A DNA stretch of 39,680 nucleotides from an uncultured Phascolarctobacterium sp. (GTDB lineage: Bacteria; Bacillota; Negativicutes; Acidaminococcales; Acidaminococcaceae). Position numbers and translations under genes: made by a program. The stretch is from the NCBI GenBank assembly GCA_905207485.1, contig CAJLLL010000011.1, forward strand, positions 1 through 39,680, read 5' to 3'. The notes beneath the pieces were generated by a model, which saw only the letters and a program-made list of their open reading frames with translations, did no database searches and had not been told where the DNA came from. Shown in pieces: positions 16,247 to 24,091 of this stretch (positions within the stretch are counted from its first letter, which is position 1; each line of letters starts with the position of its first letter).

Positions 16247-16797
16247 TATTTACCGGCGCCCCCTTTCTTCGGTTTGGCTTTAGGCTGCTTTGCTTTTTCC
16301 GTCACAGTAATGGTAAAAGTACTTTTATCGTCTTTGGTAACAATATTGCTTATTGCGGCTTCGCGCTCTTTGCCAAAGTTCATTTTGCCTAAATATTCGT
16401 TGGCAAGTTTCATATCTGTTGTTGATCCTGTAACAATATATTTTTTGCTGTCGATTTTTATATTTTCAATATCCACTCCTGCAGGTTTTACACTGAAAAC
16501 CTGCACCGTTTTTATTGCATTGATGCCATCCGGCCTTGCGTCTTTGTATAAGGCAATGCTTTTTGAAACATCCGTTGACAGCTTTTGGGCCTTATTAAAA
16601 TAATTAACGTCATAATTTTGTTTAGGGGTCGTCATATGCGTATATGCAAGCGCCAATCCGTTTAAAACTGCTCCGGTAACCGCAAAAGCCATAACAGCAC
16701 TCATACACAAACTGATTAGTGACTTATTATACTGATAGCGGGCTTTATCACTGTCCTTTTTTAGCAAAAAGTTGCCGTAGTTTACTGGTAATTTCAC
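16246..16797 (-). CDS. pilN: PilN-like alignment protein
   Basis: The protein has 183 residues and a GTG start at 16797 with AAGGGGGC 8-10 bases upstream. The N-terminal tail VNYGNFLLKK includes a basic Asn/Leu motif like the PilM-binding INL motif of PilN. One membrane helix follows (about 28-53), then a ferredoxin-like domain with KYIVTGSTTDMKLANEYLGK, and a Lys/Pro-rich end. It overlaps pilM by 50 bases, tighter than usual, consistent with translational coupling of the PilM-PilN pair. Confidence 0.75.
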   Translation of the reverse strand: MKLPVNYGNFLLKKDSDKARYQYNKSLISLCMSAVMAFAVTGAVLNGLALAYTHMTTPKQNYDVNYFNKAQKLSTDVSKSIALYKDARPDGINAIKTVQVFSVKPAGVDIENIKIDSKKYIVTGSTTDMKLANEYLGKMNFGKEREAAISNIVTKDDKSTFTITVTEKAKQPKAKPKKGGAGK

Positions 16798-17665
16798 CTA
16801 ACATGCCCCCTTTCTCTTCAATTTCAGCCGTTTCATCAGCTTTTACTGTTTTCGGCAGTTTATTAATTACGCATCCGGCAGCAGCACAAACGAATGGGTC
16901 AAGATAGCCTGCATATTCAATAGGCTTTTTAAGGTATATATCCAGCGCGGTATTATCCAGCACTTCATTCATTTTTTGCGCATCAATTTTAAATAGACGT
17001 TCAGTTGTTGATGACAAATCATTGATTATTTGCTCTTTTGTCATTTGACAGTTCTGCGGGCGTGGCCAGCAGGCCAGCCCGAATTCATTAACTGCCATCC
17101 ACCCTGTAGGTATTTCAAATAATAACTGTCTGTCTTTTGGGTCAAGTATTTTATACAAGCCGTAGGCATGACTTGTTATCTGCATAACATCTAAGTCAAG
17201 TGATTCTACAACTACCTTTATGTTATCTAAATAATCTGTTGGCAAATAGCAGCAGGAAACAATAACATCTATATCGCCAACATATGCGTCCATTACGCAT
17301 ACTTCCCAGTTCTTTGCAATGCTTGACAGCCCCGCAGGTAAAAATGTTATACATTTATCCAGTACCAGGTTTTCTTTTTCTTCAGGTTTTAATTTGCGGT
17401 CATCAATAATAATATCGTTTGCAGATACCGCAGATGTACGGTATTGTATGCCGCTGCCATAAGACAGCGCTATTATTATTTTTTCATTTTTGATGTCCGG
17501 CATCTGGTTTATTAAATCCTTAAAAAATTCTTCAAGTAAATGCGGATATTTGACAATATCTTTTTCCTGCCGGATTTTCCTGTGGTCTATTACTTTAATG
17601 GCCTTTGCACCGTCACATAATTTTGTAACGGTTATATCGCGCCCAAGATTAATTACAACAGGCAC
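16748..17665 (-). CDS. pilM: PilM-like actin-fold ATPase
   Basis: The start is the GTG at 17665 (AGGAAGGGTGATAAA-GTG), giving 305 residues that begin VPVVINLGRDITVTKL, the phosphate-1 strand of an actin-like fold. A reading from 17731 would run through the leader RNA and is rejected. Later segments include DIDVIVSCCYLPTDYLDNI, typical of PilM (subdomain with QAIxxY-type helix), and YLDPFVCAAAGCVIN near the C-terminus, the PilM Gly-rich end. It would sit in the cytoplasm bound to PilN. It is the first gene of the pil operon. Confidence 0.8.
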   Translation of the reverse strand: MPVVINLGRDITVTKLCDGAKAIKVIDHRKIRQEKDIVKYPHLLEEFFKDLINQMPDIKNEKIIIALSYGSGIQYRTSAVSANDIIIDDRKLKPEEKENLVLDKCITFLPAGLSSIAKNWEVCVMDAYVGDIDVIVSCCYLPTDYLDNIKVVVESLDLDVMQITSHAYGLYKILDPKDRQLLFEIPTGWMAVNEFGLACWPRPQNCQMTKEQIINDLSSTTERLFKIDAQKMNEVLDNTALDIYLKKPIEYAGYLDPFVCAAAGCVINKLPKTVKADETAEIEEKGGMLGEITSKLRQLFAKKGQ

Positions 17666-17689
17666 TTTATCACCCTTCCTAAAAAAATA

Positions 17690-17754
17690 AACCTCTCTCC
17701 GAATTTTAATTAATGGCAGCCTCAGCACCATTACTCTCTTTTCGGAAAGAGGTT
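17690..17754 (-). promoter_or_regulatory. Structured leader RNA A with terminator, before pilM
   Basis: On the minus strand, AACCTCTTTCCGAA (17754-17741) pairs with TTCGGAGAGAGGTT (17703-17690) over 14 bp with one G-U, followed at once by TATTTTTTT: an intrinsic terminator. The 5' arm can instead fold locally as CTCTTT-CCGA-AAAGAG, which would break the terminator. Enclosed is the conserved 21-nt hairpin (17712-17732). It sits between HU and pilM, so it decides whether transcription enters the pilus genes. The logic matches leader B, but with a terminator instead of a ribosome-site lock. Confidence 0.6.
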
Positions 17755-17780
17755 AGTTGATTAAAAATTTTTGCTTTTTA

Positions 17781-18065
17781 TCATTTTTTATTTTTATTAA
17801 CACAATCTTTGAAGGATTTGCCAGCTTTAAATGACGGCATATAAGTTTCCGGTATATTTATGGGTTTCCCGGTTGCTGGATTGATACCTTGCCGTGCATT
17901 GCGTTTACGGGCCTCAAAAGTACCAAAGCCTATAAGCTGTAATTTTTCATCTTTTGCTACTGTTTCTTTAATTAAATCCAAAAACACAGTAAGCATTTTT
18001 GTGACATCCTTCTGTGCAAATCCCGTCTGTTTGCTAATTTCCTGTACTAATTCTTTTTTGTTCAT
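17781..18065 (-). CDS. HU-family DNA-binding protein
   Basis: This is a 94-residue histone-like protein with the HU/IHF pattern MNKKELVQEISKQTGFAQKD, then LQLIGFGTFEARKRNARQGI and NPATGKPINIPETYMPSFKAG (the Pro-containing arm and the proximal DNA-binding signature). It bends DNA and may help organise the plasmid or assist regulation of transfer genes. GGGAGCAAAAATT-ATG gives the start. It lies directly upstream of the pilus leader A. Confidence 0.95.
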   Translation of the reverse strand: MNKKELVQEISKQTGFAQKDVTKMLTVFLDLIKETVAKDEKLQLIGFGTFEARKRNARQGINPATGKPINIPETYMPSFKAGKSFKDCVNKNKK

Positions 18066-18084
18066 AATTTTTGCTCCCTTCGTT

Positions 18085-18255
18085 TCATTTAGCTGTTCCT
18101 GTTATTTGCAGCATTTGTATAGCAAAAGGCTTAATACTTTTAACCTTTGCTTTTTTATCCCGTAATAATTTGCGGGCCTTACTTGGCAATGTGTTTGCAA
18201 TTTGTATGCCGTTAAGATTATATACAATTACATTCTTCTCTATACTTTTTGTCAT
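18085..18255 (-). CDS. RRXRR-type mini-protein, 56 residues
   Basis: This small gene starts MTKSIEKNVIVYNLNGIQIA and continues with SKARKLLRDKKAKVKSIKPF and AIQMLQITGTAK. The pattern of Y-xLNG, then (A/S)KARKLLxxxKAKV and PFxIQ(M/L), is that of the RRXRR domain, usually found at the N-terminus of HNH endonucleases or as the start of transposon-associated proteins. Here the domain stands alone and no nuclease follows in any frame. Its ATG overlaps the stop of the XRE regulator gene (ATGA), and HU follows 20 bases later. It probably binds nucleic acid; exact role unknown. Confidence 0.65.
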   Translation of the reverse strand: MTKSIEKNVIVYNLNGIQIANTLPSKARKLLRDKKAKVKSIKPFAIQMLQITGTAK

Positions 18256-18485
18256 TTATCTTTGCCTTTCAATACAATAAAATCTTCAAATTTGCACTTA
18301 TAAAATTGCTGTAATTTTATGGCATTTTCCATTGTCAGATTAACAGCACCCCGTTCAAGACATGATACCAGGGTTGTAGTTAAACCTATTTTTTCACCTA
18401 ATTCACGTTGCGTTATTCTTTTATTTAACCGCATTTTTTTTAAATTCAAACCTGTTTCCAACATATCTATCTTTTTTAAATCCAT
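18252..18485 (-). CDS. XRE-family transcriptional regulator
   Basis: The protein is 77 residues from the ATG at 18485 (GGAG upstream); a TTG at 18503 is an alternative. It is essentially one helix-turn-helix domain: LKKMRLNKRITQRELGEKIG, then LTTTLVSCLERGAVNLTMEN and AIKLQQFYKC. Small plasmid XRE proteins of this type usually repress transfer or maintenance promoters. Its position between the VirB1-like peptidase and HU-pil genes makes it a candidate regulator of pilus or transfer genes. The operator is not identified. Confidence 0.85.
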   Translation of the reverse strand: MDLKKIDMLETGLNLKKMRLNKRITQRELGEKIGLTTTLVSCLERGAVNLTMENAIKLQQFYKCKFEDFIVLKGKDK

Positions 18486-18493
18486 ATATTTTA

Positions 18494-18931
18494 TCAACTC
18501 CAAAGTAAATATGGGTCAGCATACTGGCCGTTATGCCACCATTCAATATGCAAATGTGGTCCGGTACTGTTTCCTGTACTGCCAACAGCAGCTATCACAC
18601 TGCCTTTATCTACCCATTGCCCATAACGGCAATAGAGTACACTACAATGTGCATATAAAGTATGGTCTCCTCCGTCATGTTCCAAAATAACGCAGTTGCC
18701 ATAACCACCGTACCAACCGCTGTATACTACTTTCCCTGGCAGCATAGCTGCTATGCCGTCACCATAGTCATAACCAATATCCAGACCCGTATGAAATTTA
18801 TACTCACCAGTTATGGGATGCACACGCCAACCAAACGGACTAGTTATTGGTGCGGCTGATGCAACGCCCGTTGTTGACACAACAGTTAAAAATAGCAGCA
18901 GGCATATTATATATTTTCTTATCAACATCAC
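18494..18931 (-). CDS. Secreted M23 peptidoglycan endopeptidase (VirB1-like role)
   Basis: The 145 residues have a signal peptide (about 1-26, ending VASA) followed by a compact LytM domain with all zinc ligands: HTGLD at about 47-51 (His and Asp) and HLH near 127-129, plus TLYAH. M23 enzymes cut peptide cross-links of peptidoglycan in the periplasm. In this location it likely opens the wall for the secretion channel or the pilus, the job done by the lytic transglycosylase VirB1 in other systems. No VirB1-type transglycosylase is seen in the window. Confidence 0.88.
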   Translation of the reverse strand: MMLIRKYIICLLLFLTVVSTTGVASAAPITSPFGWRVHPITGEYKFHTGLDIGYDYGDGIAAMLPGKVVYSGWYGGYGNCVILEHDGGDHTLYAHCSVLYCRYGQWVDKGSVIAAVGSTGNSTGPHLHIEWWHNGQYADPYLLWS

Positions 18932-20769
18932 ATCTCCAATCCTGTCGATTTACTTAATACCAATGACTTTGCCACTGTTTTGCTTGCAGCAGTAAGGTCT
19001 TTAATATAAGGGCTTGTAGACGCTAAAACAGCAGCTATTTCCCTGTGGTTATAGCGTCCTGCCAGCGCTGCGGCAATTTCCGCATCATTAATTTTTCTGC
19101 CTTCTTTAAGCTGTTTTTGAGCCTCCTGGCAATACATGTCGCGGCAGGTAACAGGATAACCTAATACCGGCTTATACCCCTTTATTTTCTCAATGCTTGC
19201 TGCTTCGGGAGTATTATACTGCCCAGGTATATTAGTTTTGCCGGTATCCGGATTTAATCCTAATCCCTGGGCAATCTTATTTTTAGCGGCATCATTGCCG
19301 GCAAAAATTGCTATATCCGCTTTTGCCGTCCCTGTATTGTTTGCAATTTCCACGCTCTGAAAAACGCTGCCCGATATGTTCATGTTTGTAATATTAGACT
19401 TACCAAAAAGGCAGTTTGTAAATTTGCTGGCACTTAAATCAGTACCTTGCAAGTTAGCGTCAGTTATACTGCAAAACAGCATATTACTGCCGGATAAATC
19501 AATAGTCTTCAAGTCAGTACCGGCAAAATCAATGCCAACAAAATATTTTTCGCCTTCAAAACTCCAACTTTTATCGCTTAAATTTTGCGGCATTACACAG
19601 CCATGAAAGTCACAATCTTTGAACCGCACCTGATTGCCGAGCGCGGAAAGGTCAGATTTGTAGAATTTACATTTATCAAAAACTTCTACATGCTTTGCCA
19701 TTTCCGGCGACAGTTCTGTTATGTATTCATTTTTAATATACGGCCCTTGTGGGTTACGCCCATCAGCAAGCCGCATTGCCATTTTTGCTTTTGTTTCTTC
19801 AAGTAAAACAGCAGCTTCTGATTTATTCAGCTTCGCATTAAGCGCTTCTGTTTTATCGTCTACCGCTTGTTCAACTTTTTGTTCCTTCAGCAGTTCTTTT
19901 TCTTTGCCATAGATAAAATCACAAATTTTTTCAGCGTCAGAGGCAGCTTTAAATAAAACATCAGGGTCTTTTTTTAAAATACTAATCCAGCTCTGTATAT
20001 ATGCTGCATGCTGTACGTCCTGGTTATCCATTGCAATGCCGAGGTCACGGCATAAGAACATGCTGCCAATTTCCGCACGCAATTCTTCAATGGCATATTT
20101 TTCTGAACCAAAAGCGCCAAATTCCCTGTTCAGACGGGAAGGGTGCCCGGTTGCATGCGATAACTCATGCAACGCTGTCGCGTAATATTTGTTCTGGTTC
20201 GGGAAAGAAACTTTTTCCGGCAGATGTATTTCATCTGCTATCCTGGTGTAATATGCCTGGTCTTCTGCTGTATGCAGAACCGGTACGCCAACTGCTTCTA
20301 TAATGCGTTCCGCACGTTCTTCAAGTTCCCATTTTTGCATCGGCGGCACATATGGCTTTAAGCCGTCAATTTGTTCTGCATTAAAAACAACGCTGCGCAG
20401 CGGAACAGGTTTTTCCAGCTTAACCTTAATTTTATTGCCATCTTCATCAAGGGCGTCTTTTTCCCACATCCAGTATTCAACAATACAGCCTTTTTCGCCC
20501 TTACGCACATGTGCGCCCATTGCTTTAGCCTGGTTATATGTCATCCACCGCGGGTCTTTATACCCTTCTTTTTCCTGTACTATTGATAAAAAGATAAGGT
20601 TGCTGCCCCGGTATCTGTTCTTAGTAACTGCATTTATTGGCAATCCACCAATTCCGGTTTTAAGATTCCACGGTTTGCGCCAAGGAAGATTTCCCTGCGC
20701 CATCTGCTCAATTACTTCTTGTATTAAAGCATCATGTGCCTGCTTTAATTTATTTACCTTTTCAGCCAT
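18928..20769 (-). CDS. ArdC antirestriction protein fused to pentapeptide repeats
   Basis: The protein is 613 residues from ATG 20769 (GAGGAAGATTATC-ATG). The N-terminal ssDNA-binding ArdC domain (about 8-135) has PWRKPW and RYRGSNLIFLS; the metallopeptidase-like domain has HELSHATGH at 201-209 and EELRAEIGS. ArdC is thought to protect incoming single-stranded plasmid DNA from restriction. From about 363 to 476 there are pentapeptide-like repeats (A/C-D-L/F-x-x): CDFHG, IDFAG, TDLKT, IDLSG, ANLQG, TDLSA, NISGS. These right-handed beta-helices mimic DNA in Qnr/MfpA proteins. A linking coiled coil lies at 280-335. The fusion is unusual; protection from gyrase or a second DNA-mimic antirestriction activity is inferred. 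Confidence 0.82.
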   Translation of the reverse strand: MAEKVNKLKQAHDALIQEVIEQMAQGNLPWRKPWNLKTGIGGLPINAVTKNRYRGSNLIFLSIVQEKEGYKDPRWMTYNQAKAMGAHVRKGEKGCIVEYWMWEKDALDEDGNKIKVKLEKPVPLRSVVFNAEQIDGLKPYVPPMQKWELEERAERIIEAVGVPVLHTAEDQAYYTRIADEIHLPEKVSFPNQNKYYATALHELSHATGHPSRLNREFGAFGSEKYAIEELRAEIGSMFLCRDLGIAMDNQDVQHAAYIQSWISILKKDPDVLFKAASDAEKICDFIYGKEKELLKEQKVEQAVDDKTEALNAKLNKSEAAVLLEETKAKMAMRLADGRNPQGPYIKNEYITELSPEMAKHVEVFDKCKFYKSDLSALGNQVRFKDCDFHGCVMPQNLSDKSWSFEGEKYFVGIDFAGTDLKTIDLSGSNMLFCSITDANLQGTDLSASKFTNCLFGKSNITNMNISGSVFQSVEIANNTGTAKADIAIFAGNDAAKNKIAQGLGLNPDTGKTNIPGQYNTPEAASIEKIKGYKPVLGYPVTCRDMYCQEAQKQLKEGRKINDAEIAAALAGRYNHREIAAVLASTSPYIKDLTAASKTVAKSLVLSKSTGLEM

Positions 20770-20905
20770 GATAATCTTCCTCGTCAGGTGCAAGGCAGGT
20801 ATCAGGTTCAACTGGGTCTGCAAGTACGTCGATTAAATCCAAAGCATCTTCATGGAACGCCCATGCAGCGGCTTCTTCTTTTGTTACTTCAATTATTTCT
20901 TCCAC
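20762..20905 (-). CDS. Small acidic protein upstream of ArdC, 47 residues
   Basis: The GTG start at 20905 has GGAGTGAAATAA just upstream and reads MEEIIEVTKEEAAAWAFHED. The ORF ends in APDEEDYHG, with its stop overlapping the first codons of ardC (ATGGCTGA). About one third of residues are Asp or Glu. Overlap with ardC suggests translational coupling. Very acidic small proteins beside antirestriction genes can be DNA mimics, but this is speculative; it may only serve as a coupling leader. Confidence 0.5.
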   Translation of the reverse strand: MEEIIEVTKEEAAAWAFHEDALDLIDVLADPVEPDTCLAPDEEDYHG

Positions 20906-20917
20906 TTATTTCACTCC

Positions 20918-21316
20918 TCACTCTTTGATTTCCACAAGCTCTGGTGCAGATATTTTTTTAACTTTAATATCCTGTATGGTTGTAGCCAAAAACTCCAAGT
21001 CACTCGTTACTTCAATACATTCATTCTCACTTTCATATGTGATCGTATATTTATCGCCATTATCAATAACGCTACCTTTTGTAAATTTAATATTTTTTTC
21101 ATTTTCAAATAAACAACTATTGGCAAACGCACAAAAAACAAGGAAGTTTTCCTTCTGTACAGCGTCCGGAGCAAGTGCATACCCCAAATTACCCATTCCG
21201 TCAGCTATAACAGGTGTCTTAAAAGTAAATTCAAGTTCGCATTCGTTAAAAGCAGCGATAATACAAACTTCGTAACAGCCATGATGATATTCATATCTTT
21301 TAACCGGCTTTCCCAT
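20918..21316 (-). CDS. Hypothetical cytosolic protein in transfer operon
   Basis: This is a 132-residue protein with no signal peptide or membrane helix, rich in beta-prone segments and containing five cysteines. It starts MGKPVKRYEYHHGCYEVC. It lies 3 bases after the second TrbG gene and 12 bases before the acidic mini-ORF, so it is part of the same transcript. I do not recognise the family. Position between secretion and antirestriction genes would suit a transfer accessory or leading-region protein. Confidence 0.55.
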   Translation of the reverse strand: MGKPVKRYEYHHGCYEVCIIAAFNECELEFTFKTPVIADGMGNLGYALAPDAVQKENFLVFCAFANSCLFENEKNIKFTKGSVIDNGDKYTITYESENECIEVTSDLEFLATTIQDIKVKKISAPELVEIKE

Positions 21317-21319
21317 TAA

Positions 21320-22414
21320 TTAAATCTCCTTTTCAATTCTAACTGTTTTACGTTGCTCACCATTACCCAGTATTAACATGCCTTCCCTAAAAGTTTCGCC
21401 AACAACTAAGGCACCACTTTTTACGGCATATTGGGTTAGCATCCAGCGTCCTGCTTTTTTAATCATTAGAAGCGGCCGGTATTTGTCTGCTTTACCGGGA
21501 GCAAGGCGGATAAATGTGCGGAATCCATCATCAAAAACACATTCAGGAGTCCATGGATATTCTTCAGCACGGCTGATGTTATATTTAAAATTAAGCTGGT
21601 CAACCGATTTTACTTCCATTACGATATTTTTATCATCTTGCACCTCGTAATGTTCCTGCGGATAGTTCCATTTAACAATGGGATAGAACTGCTTTGATGT
21701 AGCAAGCATTAATTGGTAATTATGCTTGTCGGTAATTATAATCAGGTTTGTTTCAATCCCCATCTGCGTCGGGCTTATGTACAAGTGATACCCGTTTTTA
21801 TCTGCCATATACCTGTATTCCCAGTTTATCTTGTCGCCGGCTGTTATTTTTAATACTTTTTCGCCGGGCGCAAGTTGGACGTCGGTTGTAAATCCCGGAC
21901 GGCAATAAACCTGGTATGTGCTGCCGGGGTCATAATCAAACCGTGTTGCATCATCATCTGGTGGCGGCGTTACATCAAACAGTACATTGCTGTCTGTGTT
22001 ATTATCTGCAAATTCATAGCCTTGCTTATAATCTCCCGGTAAGAGGTTGCCATCTATAAAATTATCATTTTCATCTTGTTGCTGCTTCTGCACTATACTT
22101 GTCTCTTTGGCAGCAGTTTCTTGTTCTTTCGCTTGTTTGAAAACCTTTAATGCTTCTTCTACCTGCCTGCGGGCTTCTTGTGCATCCGCAATCAATTTTT
22201 CGTATTCCTTCGCAGCTTCATCATCTGAAAGGTTTTTTTCATCTTCAGAAGCGGCAGCATCAACGGCTAACTCTTGCGCTGAGGCTTTGTGGTAAAAATT
22301 TTCCTGCACAGATGCTTGCAAATATTCACCAAAGGTTAAATTACCTGGAAATATTGTCGCGCTACCACTTATATAAGCAGCACACACAATAGCGGTTATT
22401 TTTTTACGGTTCAA
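21320..22414 (-). CDS. Second TrbG/VirB9-like protein with coiled-coil extension
   Basis: The protein has 364 residues. An N-terminal hydrophobic segment (about 7-25) is followed by a Glu/Ala-rich coiled coil at about 55-110 and an Asp/Asn-rich spacer. The VirB9/TrbG fold then runs from about 165: YQVYCRPGFTTDVQLAPGEK, GIETNLIIITDKHNYQLML, YPIVKWNYP, FDDGFRTFIRL. The same landmarks occur in the shorter TrbG at 35.3-36.1 kb (YQLYCQEGFLTDLMMAPGEE, GLETNLIITTTQHVYHLHL). Two VirB9 rings or alternative outer-membrane caps are possible. It is the gene after trbL. Confidence 0.8.
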   Translation of the reverse strand: MNRKKITAIVCAAYISGSATIFPGNLTFGEYLQASVQENFYHKASAQELAVDAAASEDEKNLSDDEAAKEYEKLIADAQEARRQVEEALKVFKQAKEQETAAKETSIVQKQQQDENDNFIDGNLLPGDYKQGYEFADNNTDSNVLFDVTPPPDDDATRFDYDPGSTYQVYCRPGFTTDVQLAPGEKVLKITAGDKINWEYRYMADKNGYHLYISPTQMGIETNLIIITDKHNYQLMLATSKQFYPIVKWNYPQEHYEVQDDKNIVMEVKSVDQLNFKYNISRAEEYPWTPECVFDDGFRTFIRLAPGKADKYRPLLMIKKAGRWMLTQYAVKSGALVVGETFREGMLILGNGEQRKTVRIEKEI

Positions 22415-22470
22415 CTTATCACGCCTTTCTTTATTACATTAATGCGGCAATAGCCGCGATTAATTAACAA

Positions 22471-24003
22471 TCAATCATCCCCCCTTATTTGAAAGCCCAT
22501 GCCACCACTGGGCTGCGCTTCCGGGGGCACTGCTTTTTCCGCCTGGCTCATTATTGCCATTTTGGAAAGTGCGCCGGTTTTGGGTTTATTAACATTCCTT
22601 GCCGGCTGATGACCGCCAGCGGAAGTATTAGCAGTATTGTTAGAAGCTGCTGCTGAAGAATTATTGTCGGCATCATTGGCAGAAAAACTTCCTTTTGTTG
22701 TGCTGCCTGCCGTTGAAAAACTTTTCTCCGAAGGTGAACCTGTAGCAGCAAATGAAGTATTGCCTGCTGTATTTGTTGATGCAGAATTAGTAGAGCTGTT
22801 TGTACCCGAAGAACTTCTGGAAGAAACCCCTGCCATACTGCCAACACTTGTATTAGTTGATGATGTTGATGTTCCCGAAGATGCAGAATTTGAACTTTCA
22901 CTAACTGCCTGCGAGCCGGTAGCATAACCAGCAGCATAATTGTTTCGCATTCTGCCTATTGCCGTCCCCTCTCCGGACATACCGGCAATACCATTTTTAA
23001 TGTGACTGAACGCTCCGCGGGCAGCACCCATTAGCGGCGTAGTATTAGCACCAACATTGGTGTAACCACCACGGGCGGCACCACTTAAACCAGGTACTTT
23101 GCTTACTGCCCAGCCTGCCGGGCTTAATGCCTTTGCGCCAATCATAGCGCCGGCAATTCCTCCGGCTGTGCCTGCCATGGCATTGCTTGCGGCCGTGCCA
23201 CCTGTAAGCGAAGGAGAACCATTCATCAAACCCGCGGCAACTGCCGGAGCCTGCCAGCTTACAAAAGCAAGCGTTAAGCAGCAGGCGGATGCACCTATTA
23301 TGTGGTCTAAATCCGGCGTTTTTTGTATGGAGAAATCTAATGAATCAACAATAGGCCCTATGGCGCTTAAAACGCAGGCTAAGACCATTAGTTTTACGCC
23401 GTAACTTAATACGCCGCCTATAACCTTTTCGCTGATAAAGGCTGTTTTGTTGAAAACAGCAAAGGCCAGGAAAAATACTGCGAGCAGCGCGAAAATATAA
23501 AACTCAATGAAGGTAATGAAAACTTGAAAAATAATTATCATAAAAGCAAGAATTATTAGGCCTGCTCCCAAATATGAAGCTATTATCAAATCAAAGTTAG
23601 AAAAAAAACTATCTACACCGGTAATAGTTTTAGAGACCCATGAAAGATAATCTGAAGCCAAATCATAACCTTTTTCCAATAACATTGATGGGCGCTTTAA
23701 CATCTCCAAACCTACATTACCACCACCGGCAGCTAAACCAAGTTCTGAAAAGGTATCTATAATGGCGTTAATCCAGGTATCATATTCTGATACCACAAAC
23801 ACCCAAAACCCTATTTTCAATATTTTATTGACCAGTGTTTGAAACTGTACCCCACCAGCCATTTTTAATAGCAGTGCCAAGGCAACATCAAGCAGGGCAA
23901 GTATTTGCAGCATGCCAAAGGTATGCCCTTGTATCGTACCCATACCGCCGGTAAACAGGTTCTCAAACTGCTGTAATATCATGTCTAAAGATGCAAAATC
24001 CAT
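22471..24003 (-). CDS. trbL: TrbL/VirB6 polytopic channel protein
   Basis: The 510-residue protein has about six membrane helices in its first half (30-50, 62-78, 145-170, 172-195, 205-225, 245-262), including GLIILAFMIIIFQVFITFIE and the conserved SWQAPAVAAGLMNG region of the TrbL family. The second half (290-500) is Gly/Ser/Asn/Thr-rich low complexity, like other TrbL tails. It forms part of the inner-membrane translocation pore. A 6-G run ends the coding sequence (22489-22494). AAGGAGAAGAAA-ATG sets the start. Confidence 0.9.
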   Translation of the reverse strand: MDFASLDMILQQFENLFTGGMGTIQGHTFGMLQILALLDVALALLLKMAGGVQFQTLVNKILKIGFWVFVVSEYDTWINAIIDTFSELGLAAGGGNVGLEMLKRPSMLLEKGYDLASDYLSWVSKTITGVDSFFSNFDLIIASYLGAGLIILAFMIIIFQVFITFIEFYIFALLAVFFLAFAVFNKTAFISEKVIGGVLSYGVKLMVLACVLSAIGPIVDSLDFSIQKTPDLDHIIGASACCLTLAFVSWQAPAVAAGLMNGSPSLTGGTAASNAMAGTAGGIAGAMIGAKALSPAGWAVSKVPGLSGAARGGYTNVGANTTPLMGAARGAFSHIKNGIAGMSGEGTAIGRMRNNYAAGYATGSQAVSESSNSASSGTSTSSTNTSVGSMAGVSSRSSSGTNSSTNSASTNTAGNTSFAATGSPSEKSFSTAGSTTKGSFSANDADNNSSAAASNNTANTSAGGHQPARNVNKPKTGALSKMAIMSQAEKAVPPEAQPSGGMGFQIRGDD

Positions 24004-24029
24004 TTTCTTCTCCTTGTTATGTTTTTAAA

Positions 24030-24079
24030 TTGCATTTTAGGGAACTTTTTGATATAATTTTTGTAAAATGTTCCCTAAA
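24030..24079 (+). promoter_or_regulatory. Promoter with perfect 10-bp inverted-repeat operator for Fic-like gene
   Basis: TTGCAT (24030-24035), a 17-bp spacer and TATAAT (24053-24058) make a near-consensus promoter. TTTAGGGAAC (24036-24045) and GTTCCCTAAA (24070-24079) form a perfect inverted repeat around the -10 box. The left arm fills the start of the spacer; the right arm reaches into the ribosome site of the gene. A bound regulator would block both polymerase and translation start. Confidence 0.75.
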
Positions 24080-24091
24080 GGTGGTGATTAT

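Noticed and set aside
17666..17731. An upstream extension of pilM
   Set aside because: It would translate the leader RNA and its terminator. GTG at 17665 has a much better ribosome site, and the PilM homology starts there.
11102..17754. The two pilus leaders as c-di-GMP riboswitches
   Set aside because: c-di-GMP control of pili made this tempting, but the conserved bases of classes I and II are not present.
22439..22463. Hairpin with GCGGC/GCCGC after trbL as a terminator
   Set aside because: It has no T-run on the minus strand and the next gene belongs to the same operon. At most it is an mRNA processing or stability stem.
22489..22494. A 6-G run at the end of trbL as a phase-variable tract
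   Set aside because: It is only six bases, at the extreme C-terminus, where a slip would change a few residues. Too weak to claim.
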